The notes: a model not told the origin generated them from the letters alone. DNA of 64,000 bases from Saitoella complicata NRRL Y-17804 (GCF_001661265.1 NW_017567005.1:1-64000), one strand, 5' to 3'. Positions 32,942-44,090 are shown, counted from the stretch's first letter. Program-made: numbers and translations.

Positions 32942-34121
32942 ATGTTCTCTAGATCTGTTGCTAAGCAGGCTCGTGGGTTTGCTACGTCCTCTGTTAAGAG
33001 GGGGTATGAGGATACGCTCAAGGTGAGTTGTTTTTGCACAATTGTGCCATTCATCCGCGCATGTCCTCGAAGAGGGGGTGTCAATTGGGTGTAGGGGATC
33101 AATCGCGTTGCGCGGACGGGTATGGGTTCGAGGAATGGAGGTGCTGACGATGTTTTTGTGAACAGAACTTGAAGATCAACGCCGAGACCAAGGTCATCTT
33201 CCAGGGTTTCACCGGAAAGCAGGTTCGTCCCCCCCTCTTCCCCTCTCCCTCGCTCTCCTAACATCTCGCTCGCACAAGGGAACCTTCCACGCCCAACAAG
33301 CCATCAACTACGGCACCAAAGTCGTCGGCGGCGTCAACGCCAAAAAGGCCGGCACAGAACACCTCGGCCTCCCAGTCTTCTCCTCCGTCCGCGAAGCCCG
33401 CGACCAGACCAACGCCGACGCATCCGCCGTCTTCGTCCCCCCTCCCTTCGCAGCCGAAGCAATCACCCAAGCAATCGAAGCCGAGATCCCCCTCGTCGTA
33501 GCCATCACGGAAGGAATCCCTCAACACGACATGGTCCGCGTCGCCCAAATCCTCAAAACCCAATCCAAGACGCGTCTCGTCGGTCCCAACTGTCCGGGGA
33601 TTATTGCGCCGGGGCAGTGTAAGATTGGGATCATGCCCTCGCATATTCATCAACGTGGACGTGTGGGTATTATTTCGCGTTCGGGGACGTTGACGTATGA
33701 AGCCGTTAACCAAACCACCAACGTCGGACTCGGACAATCCCTCGTGATCGGGATGGGCGGGGATCCCTTCCCCGGAACCAACTTTATCGACGGACTTAAA
33801 GTCTTTCTCGAGGATCCTGAGACGGAGGGTATCATCCTCATCGGTGAGATCGGTGGATCGGCTGAGGAGGACGCGGCGGAGTATCTGAAGCAGTTCAACC
33901 TCTCCCGTGAATCGCCCAAGCCTGTCGTTTCCTTCATTGCGGGAGTCACTGCACCCCCCGGAAGGCGTATGGGACATGCCGGAGCTATTGTTGCTGGTGG
34001 AAAGGGAACTGCGAAGGCGAAGATCGAGGCGTTGGAGGCCGCTGGAGTTGTTGTCGAGAGGAGTCCGGCGAGGTTGGGACAGTCGTTGTATGACCAGTTC
34101 GTTAAGAGGGATCTTCTTTGA
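32942..34121 (+). CDS. LSC1: Succinyl-CoA ligase alpha subunit, mitochondrial
   Basis: Three exons (32942-33022, 33166-33222, 33279-34121), all phase 0, encode 326 aa; yeast Lsc1 is 329. Exon 1 is a mitochondrial presequence ([20 protein letters not shown]). Exon 2 and 3 carry the CoA-binding fold, [20 protein letters not shown], then [12 protein letters not shown] and [20 protein letters not shown]. The phosphorylated His lies in [18 protein letters not shown]. The enzyme makes ATP or GTP from succinyl-CoA in the TCA cycle, the step after KGD1's product. Exon 1 is followed by a 143-nt intron, and the second intron is 56 nt. Confidence 0.97.
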
Positions 34122-34273
34122 GAAAGAGTAGCGAGTAGCATTGCAGTTGCTGTGAATATAGTATATCTGATCGTCCAAGTCTCGTGACCCCTGACCAGCC
34201 AACCCCGACACTCTTACGCAACCCGACTCGGTCACCCCCTCAACCAACCAACCACCAATAATAACAAACAACA

Positions 34274-34859
34274 ATGTCCGCTGAAGCCAAGCCGCAAGTC
34301 AAGTTGTCCACTTCCGACAACGAGGAGTTCATTGTTGGTGAGTCCCGCATCCACCTCTTTCCCTCTCAACCACCATTTAACCCCCGCTTCAACAGACCGC
34401 GACATCGCCGAACGCTCCGTCCTCATCAAGAATATGCTCGAAGACGTCGGCGACGCAACAGAAATTCCCATCCCCCTCCCCAACGTCTCCGCCAACGTCC
34501 TCAAAAAGGTCCTCGAATACTCCACCCACCACCGGAACGACCCCATTCCCGACCCCTCCACCTCCTCCTCCAACGACCCCTCCGACGAAATAATGTCGTC
34601 CCGCAAAAAATCAACCGATATCGACGAATGGGACGTCAAGTTCATGCAAGTCGATCAAGAAATGTTGTTTGAGATTATTCTTGCGGCGAATTATTTGGAT
34701 ATTAAGGGGTTGTTGGATGTTGGGTGTAAAACTGTGGCGAATATGATCAAGGGGAAGAGTCCGGAGGAGATTAGGAAGACGTTTAATATTGTGAATGATT
34801 TTACGCCGGAGGAGGAGGCGCAGATCAAGAAGGAGAATGAGTGGGCGGAGGATCGTTGA
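34274..34859 (+). CDS. SKP1: SCF ubiquitin ligase adaptor Skp1
   Basis: Exon 1 (34274-34337) and exon 2 (34396-34859) flank a 58-nt intron with donor GTGAGT; total 175 aa. The N-terminal BTB/POZ fold reads [20 protein letters not shown], with [19 protein letters not shown]. The C-terminal F-box-binding helices are [40 protein letters not shown] and [16 protein letters not shown], all characteristic. Skp1 links cullin-1 to F-box proteins in SCF ligases and is part of the kinetochore CBF3-type complexes in yeast. An insertion rich in Ser/Pro/Asp sits between the two halves, as usual for fungal Skp1. Conserved residues fix both splice sites. Confidence 0.97.
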
Positions 34860-35014
34860 ACTGTGTTAGTCCACCTATAGGCGCGTGCGTACGTGAGAGG
34901 TTATGCGAAATATATATTCCCTCCTCAAACGAGATGCATCGCCGTTCGACACCCCTCTATAGCACGACAAACCCCATTCCACGGTAGTACGCTTCCTTCA
35001 CCCTACATCACCCG

Positions 35015-36541
35015 TTAAGCGGTAGTAACGTCGACCGCCGCTGCAGGAGGAGCAACAACGGCCGGTGTTTCCTCTTGTGCTTTCTGCTCTCCCGTTGACA
35101 TTCCTTCACCCATGATCACATCATCCCCCGTGACATCCACCTCCACCTCCCCCTCTTCCGCATCCGCATCCCGTGGCATCAAAACATCCGTTCTCTCCTC
35201 CACCTTCGCCTCATCTCGACATTGACCCTCGCCTTCAGCCCCGTTCACACCAGGCGTCTTCTCCTTCTCATACAAAATCGCCTCGGGATCATCCCTCTTC
35301 TGCGCTTGTAGTGCCTCGTACTCCTCCACGCTGATTCCCATCCTCGCCGCCGCGCGTTCGGCTCTGCTGGGTGGTTTGATTTCGTCCACAACCGGTCCCT
35401 CCACCTTCGCTCCTCCCTCGGCCTCGGTCTCGGTCTCGGCCTCGGCCTCGGCCTCGGGTTCTTTATGTGTTTTGTCATCTTTTTCGTCATCGGAGTCTTT
35501 ATCCAACTCGGCATAATTGATCCGTCGACCGCGTGTACGGGTGGAGTATGCGCTCCCACCCCCACCCATGAAATTCTCCAACATCTTCCTCTGTCTCTCG
35601 ACCTTCTCCGTGCGTTTCTGGTCTCTAGCTCTCCTCGCCTCCCGTTCCTCTTCGACTTTTTCATATACGCCCACCACTGCCTCCAGATTCCTCACGAGGG
35701 TGGAAGTGCCGGAAAGGAAGTTCGCGCGTAGAGAGCCGGAGTTGACGGTGGAGATGAGGGTACGGAGGGTGGAGAGGGATGAGGCGCCGGGGGTCCAGGA
35801 AGATGTTGTGGAGGATGTTGGGTGTTCGAGGTAGATCCGGAAAGGAGTGTATGGCGTCGTTCCCGCAACGAGCCAATACCTCGTCTTACTCGTGTCCTTC
35901 CCCAGATCGCGTACCCCCCCATCACCGAAATCCTCTTTCTCTTTCGGAGCTTTTTGTGTGGTACGGATCGAGTTCCGGGGTCCGCCTGATTTGAGCTCGA
36001 GTTCGATTGCCGCACGGACATCTTTTGAGATTTGGAGTGCGGCGTCCATACACCCCTTGATAATCTCCACCCGACTCTCGAGTGGCCAATCGCCCCAACT
36101 CGTCTCGTGATCCCTCGTTGTTGAAACATTGGGGAGTCCGGGCATGATATACCGTTCCCGCACCAACAACTGAATCAAATCACACAAAGCCCTCTTATGC
36201 TTCCCCGGCTCAATCAGGATCTTGCGATTCAAGACAAGCGCAGCCAAGCGTAAAAAGAAGTCGAAAACAGCGACATAGCCAGCCTCGCCCTCCGCGACCA
36301 TCAACCCTCTCTCCAGATCTTGTGGACCCATGTCTGTGGCGCCGTGCATCAACTCTAACTCTGCGAATCTGATTCGGAAAGCGATGAGTGCGGCGATTGT
36401 GGGAGCGTGGTCGTGGAGGAGGGAGGGTTCGGTGAGATCGAGGTCTTCGGGGGGTGGGGAGAGGGAGGAGGCATGGGACGTGAGGGAGGCGCGGCGGTCC
36501 GGTGTTTGGGAGAGGGGGGTTGCTGAGGTTGTTTCTGCCAT
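35015..36541 (-). CDS. Acidic chromatin-type protein, possible WHIM/RSF1-like
   Basis: Single exon of 508 aa from the Met at 36541 (MAETTSATPLSQTPDRRASL); the frame continues upstream without conservation. Residues about 45-170 are helical and cysteine-poor (DHAPTIAALIAFRIRFAELE). Near 220 lies RYWLVAGTTPYTPFRIYLEH, a pattern like the WHIM motif of ISWI/RSF-type chromatin factors, where a Tyr-Trp is followed by an Arg-Ile-Tyr. Then follow a charged coiled segment, STRTRGRRINYAELD, runs of Glu/Ala, and an acidic C-terminus. I infer a role in chromatin remodelling; the assignment is tentative. It is divergent from the neighbouring hydrolase across 332 bases. Confidence 0.6.
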   Translation of the reverse strand: MAETTSATPLSQTPDRRASLTSHASSLSPPPEDLDLTEPSLLHDHAPTIAALIAFRIRFAELELMHGATDMGPQDLERGLMVAEGEAGYVAVFDFFLRLAALVLNRKILIEPGKHKRALCDLIQLLVRERYIMPGLPNVSTTRDHETSWGDWPLESRVEIIKGCMDAALQISKDVRAAIELELKSGGPRNSIRTTQKAPKEKEDFGDGGVRDLGKDTSKTRYWLVAGTTPYTPFRIYLEHPTSSTTSSWTPGASSLSTLRTLISTVNSGSLRANFLSGTSTLVRNLEAVVGVYEKVEEEREARRARDQKRTEKVERQRKMLENFMGGGGSAYSTRTRGRRINYAELDKDSDDEKDDKTHKEPEAEAEAETETEAEGGAKVEGPVVDEIKPPSRAERAAARMGISVEEYEALQAQKRDDPEAILYEKEKTPGVNGAEGEGQCRDEAKVEERTDVLMPRDADAEEGEVEVDVTGDDVIMGEGMSTGEQKAQEETPAVVAPPAAAVDVTTA

Positions 36542-36873
36542 TGCGGTATCGGGATAACAAACAAATTGGTTTGAAGTCCCCGAAAGTTGTACGTGACGTC
36601 CGTTGAGCGCGTGGAGGGAGACGCGACCCTTGATGAGATTTCTGAAGACGTGATTGCGAGAAGGTAGGAAAATGCAGTTACATATTGCACACAAGGGTGA
36701 AGCTTTCATGTATTCTGTCCCGATAATCACGAGATTATGTGTGGACCCTCGGCACTCATACCCACAATTGCCGTCCAACGACACCCCGCACCCTTCACCA
36801 CCATCAATCCAACTTCAACCATGCCCGACTGACCACTCCCAAACACCTTCATCGCCATATTTGCTCCAGCACT
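36542..36873. promoter_or_regulatory. Divergent promoter, chromatin-type gene / alpha-beta hydrolase
   Basis: 332 bases between two diverging start codons. Both reading frames extend into it but without conserved sequence. Nothing else is recognised. Confidence 0.5.
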
Positions 36874-37863
36874 ATGCCAACGGCCCACCTCCCATCCGGA
36901 ATCCACCTCACCTACCGCGACTCCGGTTCCCCACCATCCTCCACACCAGGCTCCTACACCACCCTCCTCTGCCTCCACGGCGTAGCCTTCTCCGCCTCGA
37001 TCTTCACTCTTGCGGCTCAAATTGCACCCTCGAAAAATATTCGTCTAATCACGTACTCGCAGCGGGGGTATACTGGCTCCACCCCACTCACTTCCGAGGA
37101 AGCCGCGTTAGCGGCGGACCCGGTCGCATGCGCGAGGGATTACGTGGAGGATTTGGTAGAGTTTTTGGAGTACCTGGCGAGGGAGGAGGAAGGGATCGAG
37201 AAAGTGGTGTTAGTGGGGTGGAGTAAAGGCACGAATCTCTGCGTTGGTTTACTCTCCCCGCTGTTCACGTCCATCTCCTCCGATATCCGCGCCCGGGGCC
37301 TCAAGCACGTGAAGTCTGTGGTGTTGTACGAGCCACCGGGGAATTTGATGGGGTTACCGTTGACGGAGGACTACAAAGCTGCTATGCTAGCTCCGATCCC
37401 TGAGGGGTTGGGGAAGGAGGAGAGGGATGGGATTGTCGCTAGGCGATTTGGGGATTGGATTGGGGGGTATTATGATCATCCGGATGTGAGTAGTGAGGAG
37501 TATGCAACGAATCCGACGGGGCATTTCACATTCGCTGCAGACCAGGATTGGGCGAGACAAGCGCATGAACCGGGGATGGTGCCGCATGGGTTTCATTGGC
37601 GACTCGCCTCATTCTCTAGCGAAATAGCAGCTATCTCGATATCTGCCGCGACATCCTCCTCTATCCCTATCACGTTGTTGTATAATCGGAGATCGGCGGC
37701 GTATCTGATTGAAGCCGCGAGGTGTTGGAAGGACTGGGGTGGTAACGTAAAGGAAATTGGCGGGGGGAAGGGGAACCATTTTTGGTTTGTCGAGGATGCC
37801 GAAGGATGGCTTGAAGCGGTTACCAAGGCTATTGGAGAGCTCGAGGGGATGGAGAGTAGCTAG
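36874..37863 (+). CDS. Alpha/beta hydrolase
   Basis: Single exon, 329 aa from the Met at 36874 (MPTAHLPSGIHLTYRDSGSP). The alpha/beta hydrolase order is clear: strand with LLCLHGVAFSASIF, the oxyanion region, LITYSQRGYTG, then the nucleophile elbow VLVGWSKGTNLCVG (Ser in G-W-S-K-G). The acidic residue is not clear to me; the catalytic His is likely in GNHFWFVEDAEGW near the end. Residues 205-270 form a lid. Substrate is unknown. The upstream in-frame extension to 36739 is Thr/His-rich and likely leader. No signal peptide or membrane segment, so probably cytosolic. Confidence 0.8.
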   Translation: MPTAHLPSGIHLTYRDSGSPPSSTPGSYTTLLCLHGVAFSASIFTLAAQIAPSKNIRLITYSQRGYTGSTPLTSEEAALAADPVACARDYVEDLVEFLEYLAREEEGIEKVVLVGWSKGTNLCVGLLSPLFTSISSDIRARGLKHVKSVVLYEPPGNLMGLPLTEDYKAAMLAPIPEGLGKEERDGIVARRFGDWIGGYYDHPDVSSEEYATNPTGHFTFAADQDWARQAHEPGMVPHGFHWRLASFSSEIAAISISAATSSSIPITLLYNRRSAAYLIEAARCWKDWGGNVKEIGGGKGNHFWFVEDAEGWLEAVTKAIGELEGMESS

Positions 37864-38257
37864 GGAGGTAGCTGTCGTGATAATTACACAAATGCCATGC
37901 TCTGTCGCAATGAAACTGATCTCCCGAAGGACCCCAAGCAACCGATGATATACTGTAACCACTTAAGAATCCTTCCAGAGTTTGCTCCGTAAGGTCTCAA
38001 CACCTTGATATACCCGGCTAAGCTTTCCCACGAAATTGTCGGGGTACGTCGGTCCCTGCAAGGTGCTGCAACCCGGCGCGATCCCGAAAACACAACACCA
38101 AAAGGTCAGCATTTATCCACGAGGTCCAGTCGCAGAAAGACAATACCTCCAGCAGCATCCCTCACTTTCTACATCAATTGCCTTCATCAGTCAGCACCAG
38201 CAAGTGTTCCAGCGTACCACTACGGCGTCACATCACTGAACCGAAGGAACAGGCGAC
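37864..38257. other. Intergenic region before APM4
   Basis: 394 bases. Contains the 3' flank of the hydrolase gene and the APM4 promoter. No coding frame, repeat or RNA gene is supported. Confidence 0.5.
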
Positions 38258-39796
38258 ATGATCTCGGTAGTTCCTAGGTATACGTTCGTGATTGCGTTCA
38301 CTGACGGGCGAATTACAGGCTATTTTTCTATACAACCATAAGGGCGAAGTCCTGATATCGCGGTTATACCGGCAGGACCTAAAGTGAGCTCACCCTACCA
38401 CGTCTCTTACGAACTTCACTGACACGAATTCTGCACAGACGCTCCGTCGCGGACCTCTTCCGTGTCCAAGTAATCTCCAACGCAGACGTCCGCTCTCCCG
38501 TAACAACAATTGGCTCAACTACCTTCTTCCACGTCAAACACGAAAACGTCTACCTCGCAGCCGTAACTCGGACAAACGTCAACGCGGCCCTCGTGTTTGA
38601 GTTTTTGTATCGGGTCGTCGGGTTGGGAAAGGACTATTTTGGAAAGTTTGATGAGGAGAGTGTCAAGAGTAATTTTGTGTTGATTTATGAGTTATTGGAT
38701 GGTATGACCCCCGATATTTCATAATGAGAGATAGAGGATAGGGCTAATGGGTGTGACACAGAGATCCTCGACTTCGGATACCCCCAAAACTCAGAATCAG
38801 ACACCCTCAAAATGTTCATCACAACCGAAGGCGTAAAATCCGAACGCGCCCTCGCCGCCGACTCCTCCAAAATCACAATCCAAGCAACTGGCGCAATGTC
38901 CTGGCGCCGCTCCGACATCAAATACCGCAAGAACGAAGCATTTATCGACGTCATCGAGAATGTGAATGTGTTGATCTCGAATACGGGGGCGGTGTTGAGA
39001 GCGGATGTCTCGGCACAGGTTATGATGAGGGCGTACTTGAGTGGGATGCCGGAGTGTAAGTTTGGTTTGAACGATAAGCTGTTGTTGGATGAGAGTGCGT
39101 TTCAATCAGGGTGAGTTGGCAAAACGACTTTTATCATCGCAAAGGCTAATATTTATTCGAACTCCCAGCTCCAGCTCAACAACCCGAACAAAAGCCGCAA
39201 AAGCAGCAGCAGGCTCTGTGACGCTGGAAGATTGCCAATTCCACCAATGCGTAAAACTCGGTAAATTCGACACAGACCGAACAATCTCCTTCACCCCTCC
39301 CGACGGCTCCTTCGAACTCATGCGATACCGCGCAACCGAGAACATCAACCTCCCCTTCCGCATCCATCCCATCGTCAAAGAAATCGGCACCAGAAAAGTC
39401 GAATACCAAATCGCCGTCAAAGCAAACTTTGGCTCAAAACTCTATGCCTCGAACGTCGTGATCAAAATCCCCACACCCCTGAATGCGGTGAATGTCGACA
39501 CCCGCGTTTCCCAAGGAAAAGCCAAATACGACGCTTCCTGCAACTCCATCATCTGGAAGATCTCCCGATTCACCGGACAATCAGAATACGTTCTTAGTGC
39601 CGAAGCTGACCTCGCGTCCATGACACACCAGAAAGCGTGGTCACGCCCACCGATTAGTATGGATTTTGGGATCTTGATGTTTACGAGTTCGGGGCTTTTG
39701 GTTAGGTATTTGAAGGTTTTTGAGAAGAGTAATTATCAGAGTGTCAAGTGGGTGAGGTATTTGACGAAGGCGGGGAGTTATGAGGTGAGGTTCTAA
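38258..39796 (+). CDS. APM4: AP-2 adaptor complex mu subunit
   Basis: Five exons (38258-38266, 38319-38383, 38439-38701, 38762-39110, 39169-39796) encode 437 aa; AP-2 mu is about 435. The first exon is nine bases (MIS), followed by a 52-nt intron. The N-terminus reads [20 protein letters not shown], then [15 protein letters not shown]. Exons 4-5 are the mu homology domain, with [20 protein letters not shown] and [17 protein letters not shown]-like [16 protein letters not shown]. It recognises YxxPhi cargo signals in clathrin-mediated endocytosis. All four introns are short (52-60 nt) with standard ends, and codon phases join cleanly, so the model is firm. Confidence 0.97.
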
Positions 39797-40658
39797 GGAA
39801 AAGTGGAGAATGATGGGGTTGGGAAAGAGCGAGCATCATCTATACAGGAGGTCTGTGGATCTGAAGGACATTTACTATTATACCTAGGAGGATACCAAAA
39901 TGGCATACTGTTTCACTGAAGGTCAATGTTCCCTCCAGTATACTTACAATACGTCACATTATGTTATGTACGGAGCATGTCGTTGCAAAGGGACAACTGC
40001 ACACAGAAGTAGGAGTTAAAAAAGCATCAATGATCAATTCCAATCTAAGCATAGAAGATATGTACCCAACACACCCGAGTCAACCCCGGACCAAAAGCCG
40101 AAGATTGCTCATATACGTCACATTGTGAGGCAGTAGGTGCGCATGAGGCCTCATTCCCTTTGTAGGAAAAGAGGGGCCCTCACTCTCCCGTCGTTGTCCA
40201 CACCTTATCTCCTGTATGGAACTGTCGAGATAAAGCTCTAGCAAATTGACAACGGGATACGTATACTAACGTAATTCGAACGCGAGTGCGGATGGCAGAG
40301 AATGGGAGCGATACCGCGAGGTGGATTGGCTTCTGATCCGTCAGGACGTGGATGTAGACGGAGGAGACGACATTCCAGAAGGCGTTATTCGATCGTTGTC
40401 CATTCTCTGCGTTTTGCGCAGTCGCGTTGAGTTTCGTACGTTCAAGGCGAACAAGGCCGACTTTTTGTAGTGGCGGGCGCAGGCGTGGCTGGTGCCCCAG
40501 CGTGCGAAAAAGGGCAAGTCCAACGTTCACTGCAGTGCATCGAAAGATAATTATGATTAAGTTATACTGGTATCTCTTGCAACTGGAAAAATCCGTACCC
40601 GTCCCTCCGTTGACCACTTTCTTTCAGTTTCCTCTCTCGTCATCTTTCCACCACACCC
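39797..40658. other. Intergenic region with an uncertain ORF
   Basis: 862 bases between APM4 and the next minus-strand gene. The only notable frame is minus-strand 40617-40180, listed separately. The rest holds no supported gene; no tRNA-type B box was found. Confidence 0.4.
40180..40617 (-). CDS. Possible small protein, unrecognised
   Basis: Open frame of up to 145 aa. The segment VRLERTKLNATAQNAENGQR, then NNAFWNVVSSVYIHVLTDQK and PIHLAVSLPFSAIRTRV looks protein-like, while the first third does not. A 3' splice site CACTGCAG near 40526 could begin a real exon there, but I see no matching upstream exon. It may be a real short gene with a missed first exon or a chance frame. I do not recognise a family. 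Confidence 0.3.
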   Translation of the reverse strand: MVNGGTGTDFSSCKRYQYNLIIIIFRCTAVNVGLALFRTLGHQPRLRPPLQKVGLVRLERTKLNATAQNAENGQRSNNAFWNVVSSVYIHVLTDQKPIHLAVSLPFSAIRTRVRITLVYVSRCQFARALSRQFHTGDKVWTTTGE

Positions 40659-42149
40659 TCAGCTTTCATACTTCGGACTATCCATCCCAAGCATCCCCTC
40701 CTCTCCAACAACATCTCTCATATTCCTCCACCAAATCGCATATTGCGCCTCCATCTGCCTCACCTTCGCCTCCAACTCCTTCTTTTGTTTATGCATAGCG
40801 TAAATCTGGGCGTCTCTTCGCCCGACACGGGCGCGCTCTTCGGCAAGGGCTGTGCGGAGTTCGGTAATCGCGGTCTCGGCCTGAGTGCGGAGGGTGTCGA
40901 GGGCGGTTGTGTCGACAGTGGGTGCGGGCGCGGGTGCGGGTGTGGAAGCGATCTGGTGTTGGAGGGCCTGGATTTCGGCGGTCTTTTGGGCGAGGGCGGA
41001 TTCCCATCGCTCATTCTCGCGACCCCATGCTGATCGTGCTCGCTCAAACTCCTCCTGCGCCTTGCCAACCCGTGCCCGCAAATCCTCGCCCACGAACTTC
41101 GACTCGAGATCCAAGAATTTGACCAAATCCTGCAACCTCTCTACTTGCCCATCCTTGAAATCCAAATCAATTTCCAAATCTCTAATTTCAGGTACAGGAC
41201 TCGCCGGCGGTGATAGCAACGACGGGTCAGCCGTAGCGACGGTAACGATCGTCTGCAACTTTCCGTTTTCCGCCTCCAACTTTGCAATCCTAGCCTCCTG
41301 TTCTTCAAGCTTCCCCCTCATCTTCTTCTCAAGAAGATCTGCTCCACCGAGATCTCCACCGGCTGTGTTTAGTCTTCGCGGGGTGTTCTCCATGTTGACC
41401 TTTCTCTGCAACGGTCTCCGAGGCGTCGTAGCCGGTGGTCCCATACGCGTCTTGGGCGCAGGACTTGAGCCTGTCGCAACTGCAAGATCAGTACGAAGTG
41501 CGGTGGTCCGTGATCGCTGAGACGCAAGTTCGGATTCGAGTGCGGTAAGCTTTGAGTTCAATGCCGCATTCTCAAGCTGAAGCGCTTTGAATTTGTCCCC
41601 CAAATCAAGCTCCACCAGATCCTCTTCCATCAACTTAATCGTCTGGTCGCCCACCTCCCCACCTCCAACTGCCTGCTCTCCCTCATCCTCGTAATCTTGC
41701 AAGTAATCATCCTCAACAGGCTGCTGCATCTCCATGGCCTGCTCCAATAACTCCTCCACCGCAAACTCCTGCGGCGTGCTCTTCTCCACCTCCCTCATCT
41801 CAACCCCAAACACATTATCCGCATATGTTGTCCGTCTCCTAACTTCCGGCGTGTTCCCCACCAAAAAGGTCTGCACGGGCCCTCTTCGCGCTCGCGGAGT
41901 CTCCGCCATATGCGCCATGGCCTCGAAGCTCACACCCCGCCCTTCTTCCGGCAGTTGCGTCGTGGGCGGATCGTATATGACGGTCTCATCTCCAAGCATG
42001 TCCTCATCCGAATCGAGCATCTCTTCGTCATCGTCGTAGTATGTGTCCGCCTCGCTTTGTGCGTAGTCGCCCTCGAAGAAGGAGTCGTCGCCGACCTCGG
42101 CAGGGCCTATTGAGTCGAGTGTTGGGAAGAAGGATTCGCGTCGTGACAT
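40659..42149 (-). CDS. Coiled-coil protein, hypothetical
   Basis: Single exon, 496 aa starting MSRRESFFPTLDSIG. The N-terminal 170 residues are acidic and disordered (EADTYYDDDEEMLDSDEDML), including a stretch with EVRRRTTYADNVFGVE. Coiled coil runs over about 180-225, with further coiled segments around 275-305, 335-400 and 425-480, interrupted by a Ser/Pro linker (MGPPATTPRRPLQRK). No membrane segment. The pattern fits a spindle-pole, septum or microtubule-linked structural protein, for example of the Cut12 type, but I see no decisive domain. I leave the function open. Confidence 0.65.
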   Translation of the reverse strand: MSRRESFFPTLDSIGPAEVGDDSFFEGDYAQSEADTYYDDDEEMLDSDEDMLGDETVIYDPPTTQLPEEGRGVSFEAMAHMAETPRARRGPVQTFLVGNTPEVRRRTTYADNVFGVEMREVEKSTPQEFAVEELLEQAMEMQQPVEDDYLQDYEDEGEQAVGGGEVGDQTIKLMEEDLVELDLGDKFKALQLENAALNSKLTALESELASQRSRTTALRTDLAVATGSSPAPKTRMGPPATTPRRPLQRKVNMENTPRRLNTAGGDLGGADLLEKKMRGKLEEQEARIAKLEAENGKLQTIVTVATADPSLLSPPASPVPEIRDLEIDLDFKDGQVERLQDLVKFLDLESKFVGEDLRARVGKAQEEFERARSAWGRENERWESALAQKTAEIQALQHQIASTPAPAPAPTVDTTALDTLRTQAETAITELRTALAEERARVGRRDAQIYAMHKQKKELEAKVRQMEAQYAIWWRNMRDVVGEEGMLGMDSPKYES

Positions 42150-42638
42150 TACAATGGCGATAGCGATTGTTTGAATGTCTTATGATTGCTTTCTGGGGTT
42201 GCGGTCTGGGTGTATGCTGATTGTTTTGATCCGCGGCGCAGTGCAGGTCGTGTAAACAATCTCTGGTTACCGCAATTGGACGTGTGGGGAAAAATCTGCC
42301 TGACACAGCTCAACACCAAGGGCATGCCCAAAGAGCCTCGATCAGTCATGTTCGATGGCAATTGCACGAGACTGGACGATGAACAACACAAAAACATAAA
42401 CATAATCAAATGGCAAGTGCTAGCTATATGGCCTACAACCAAGAACAAAACCCCCGAAACTCCGGAAAGGACCAAAAAGGAAATCCTAATCGTACGCTTC
42501 TTTTCCCTATCGTCCGTGTAGCTCAACTCCTTCCCCAAAGCATTGATGCACAGGGTATCTTACGTCCTCTGATCTCTCTCATCTCGTAGCCTACACTCGC
42601 AGGCTCCGGCTCTCGGCTTGCAGCAAGCTCCTCGTTGC
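42150..42638. other. Intergenic region
   Basis: 489 bases between the coiled-coil gene start and the carrier gene stop. Holds the coiled-coil gene promoter and the carrier 3' flank. Short frames look like chance. Confidence 0.5.
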
Positions 42639-43626
42639 TTAGAAAGCAGCCTCCTTGGCCTCACGCGCCTCTCTCATGTCCTTGAACTTCTCAATAACCG
42701 CAGAGTACACAACCAACAACACACCACCACCAGGACCCAACCTCAACACCTTCGGCACGAAACCCTTGTACAAAGCTCCGAAACCCTCCTCACGTGCAAC
42801 AACCAACAACGAAGGCCAAGACCAGTTGTACTTGGCAACGATACCGGGAGCACGGACGGTGTTCTGGACACGAGACTTGACGACATCGAAGGGGGTGTTG
42901 AGAATCGTACCGACGGTACCACCGATCGCACCGGCGATGAAGGAGTTGAAGGTCTCGCCGGACTTGGACTCAGCCTTGGGAAGTGCGGAACGGACGGCCT
43001 GGATGACACCAAAGTATCCCGCATTCCACCAGATATGCCTCCAAAGCGTAGCCTCCAATCCATTGTAAAGCGCCAGCGGTCCCTCATTCTTCACGATCTT
43101 TCCTAAACAGTCCATGGTAGAGGTATATGTGCTCTTAGGGTCCTGCAAGCGGATCTTGACGAGCTCGAAGGGAACGACGACGAAAGCCTCGGTCGCACCT
43201 GCTGTTGCTCCGGTGAGAATGGAGAGAGATTGTGACATTTTTGCGACGCCGAAGAAGTTGCGGTAGAACTCCCCCCATGAATCGTTTGCTGCGAACTTGG
43301 TGGCACGCTTGGGGGCCTCCATGAGGATGGGGGGGATGATACCGCGGTACAAGCGAGAGAATCTAGATCATACCCTTCGTTAACAAATTCAATTGATCCC
43401 GAAGTGGAGGAGCGACATACCCCTCAGTCTTGACAATGTGAGTAAGAGTACCAACGGTACCCATCTGCTGTCCACCACCAACAGACAACTGCGCACGGGT
43501 TTTGACGACGTCCAAAGGGTACATGGCCAAGATCTCCGTCACACCAGCGATTGCACCAGCTGCGAACTGGTACACGAAAGGCAAAGGCCTATCACGGCCA
43601 TTGGACTTGAGATCGGAGGAGGCCAT
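42639..43626 (-). CDS. ODC1: Mitochondrial 2-oxodicarboxylate carrier
   Basis: Exon 1 (43626-43421) and exon 2 (43362-42639) flank a 58-nt intron and give 309 aa; yeast Odc1 is 310. It exchanges 2-oxoadipate and 2-oxoglutarate across the inner mitochondrial membrane, feeding lysine metabolism and the TCA cycle. The three mitochondrial-carrier signatures are PLDVVKTRAQ, PFELVKIRLQ and PFDVVKSRVQ, and six transmembrane helices are expected. The N-terminus MASSDLKSNGRDRPLPFVYQ and IPPILMEAPKRATKFAANDS match the carrier well. Odc1 versus the paralogue Odc2 cannot be decided, because Pezizomycotina usually have one. Confidence 0.93.
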
Positions 43627-44090
43627 TGTGAATGAGGGAGGAATTGGTGGAAGGGGAGTTGTACTGGACGGAGGAGACCCTGATGGAGTGATAGTAGATC
43701 TCGCGCGCTTGGAGTTTGAGCACGAGCATCTGCGGGGTCGGAGAATCACGGATGACCAGAAGGTGTGATTGGTCCTGGACAATTGAGGGGCCGTGAAGAG
43801 GGGAGATCAGTCAAGTTATTTTCGAAAGTTTGAAGAGGGCGATGGATCAATCCGGATCCATGGGGGATTTGTCCGAAGATTAAGGTTGATCACCTGCATC
43901 TACCATAGGCAGCCGATCTGCAGCTGTACGACGCCGTGCAATGTAACGTAGACAACCGCCTCAACGACTGTTGATTGCCTTAGGTGAGGTTGATCATCGT
44001 GATCTGGCAATTCTTGAAGTCTTCCCGGGTTGTTATTCCTCACCTTCTCCTGAGGTATCGCTGGGCGACCTCTGATCTACGGCAATCGAT
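43627..44090. promoter_or_regulatory. Divergent promoter, ODC1 / ESS2
   Basis: 464 bases between diverging start codons. No coding frame with protein-like composition, no repeat. Presumed promoters of both genes. Confidence 0.5.
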
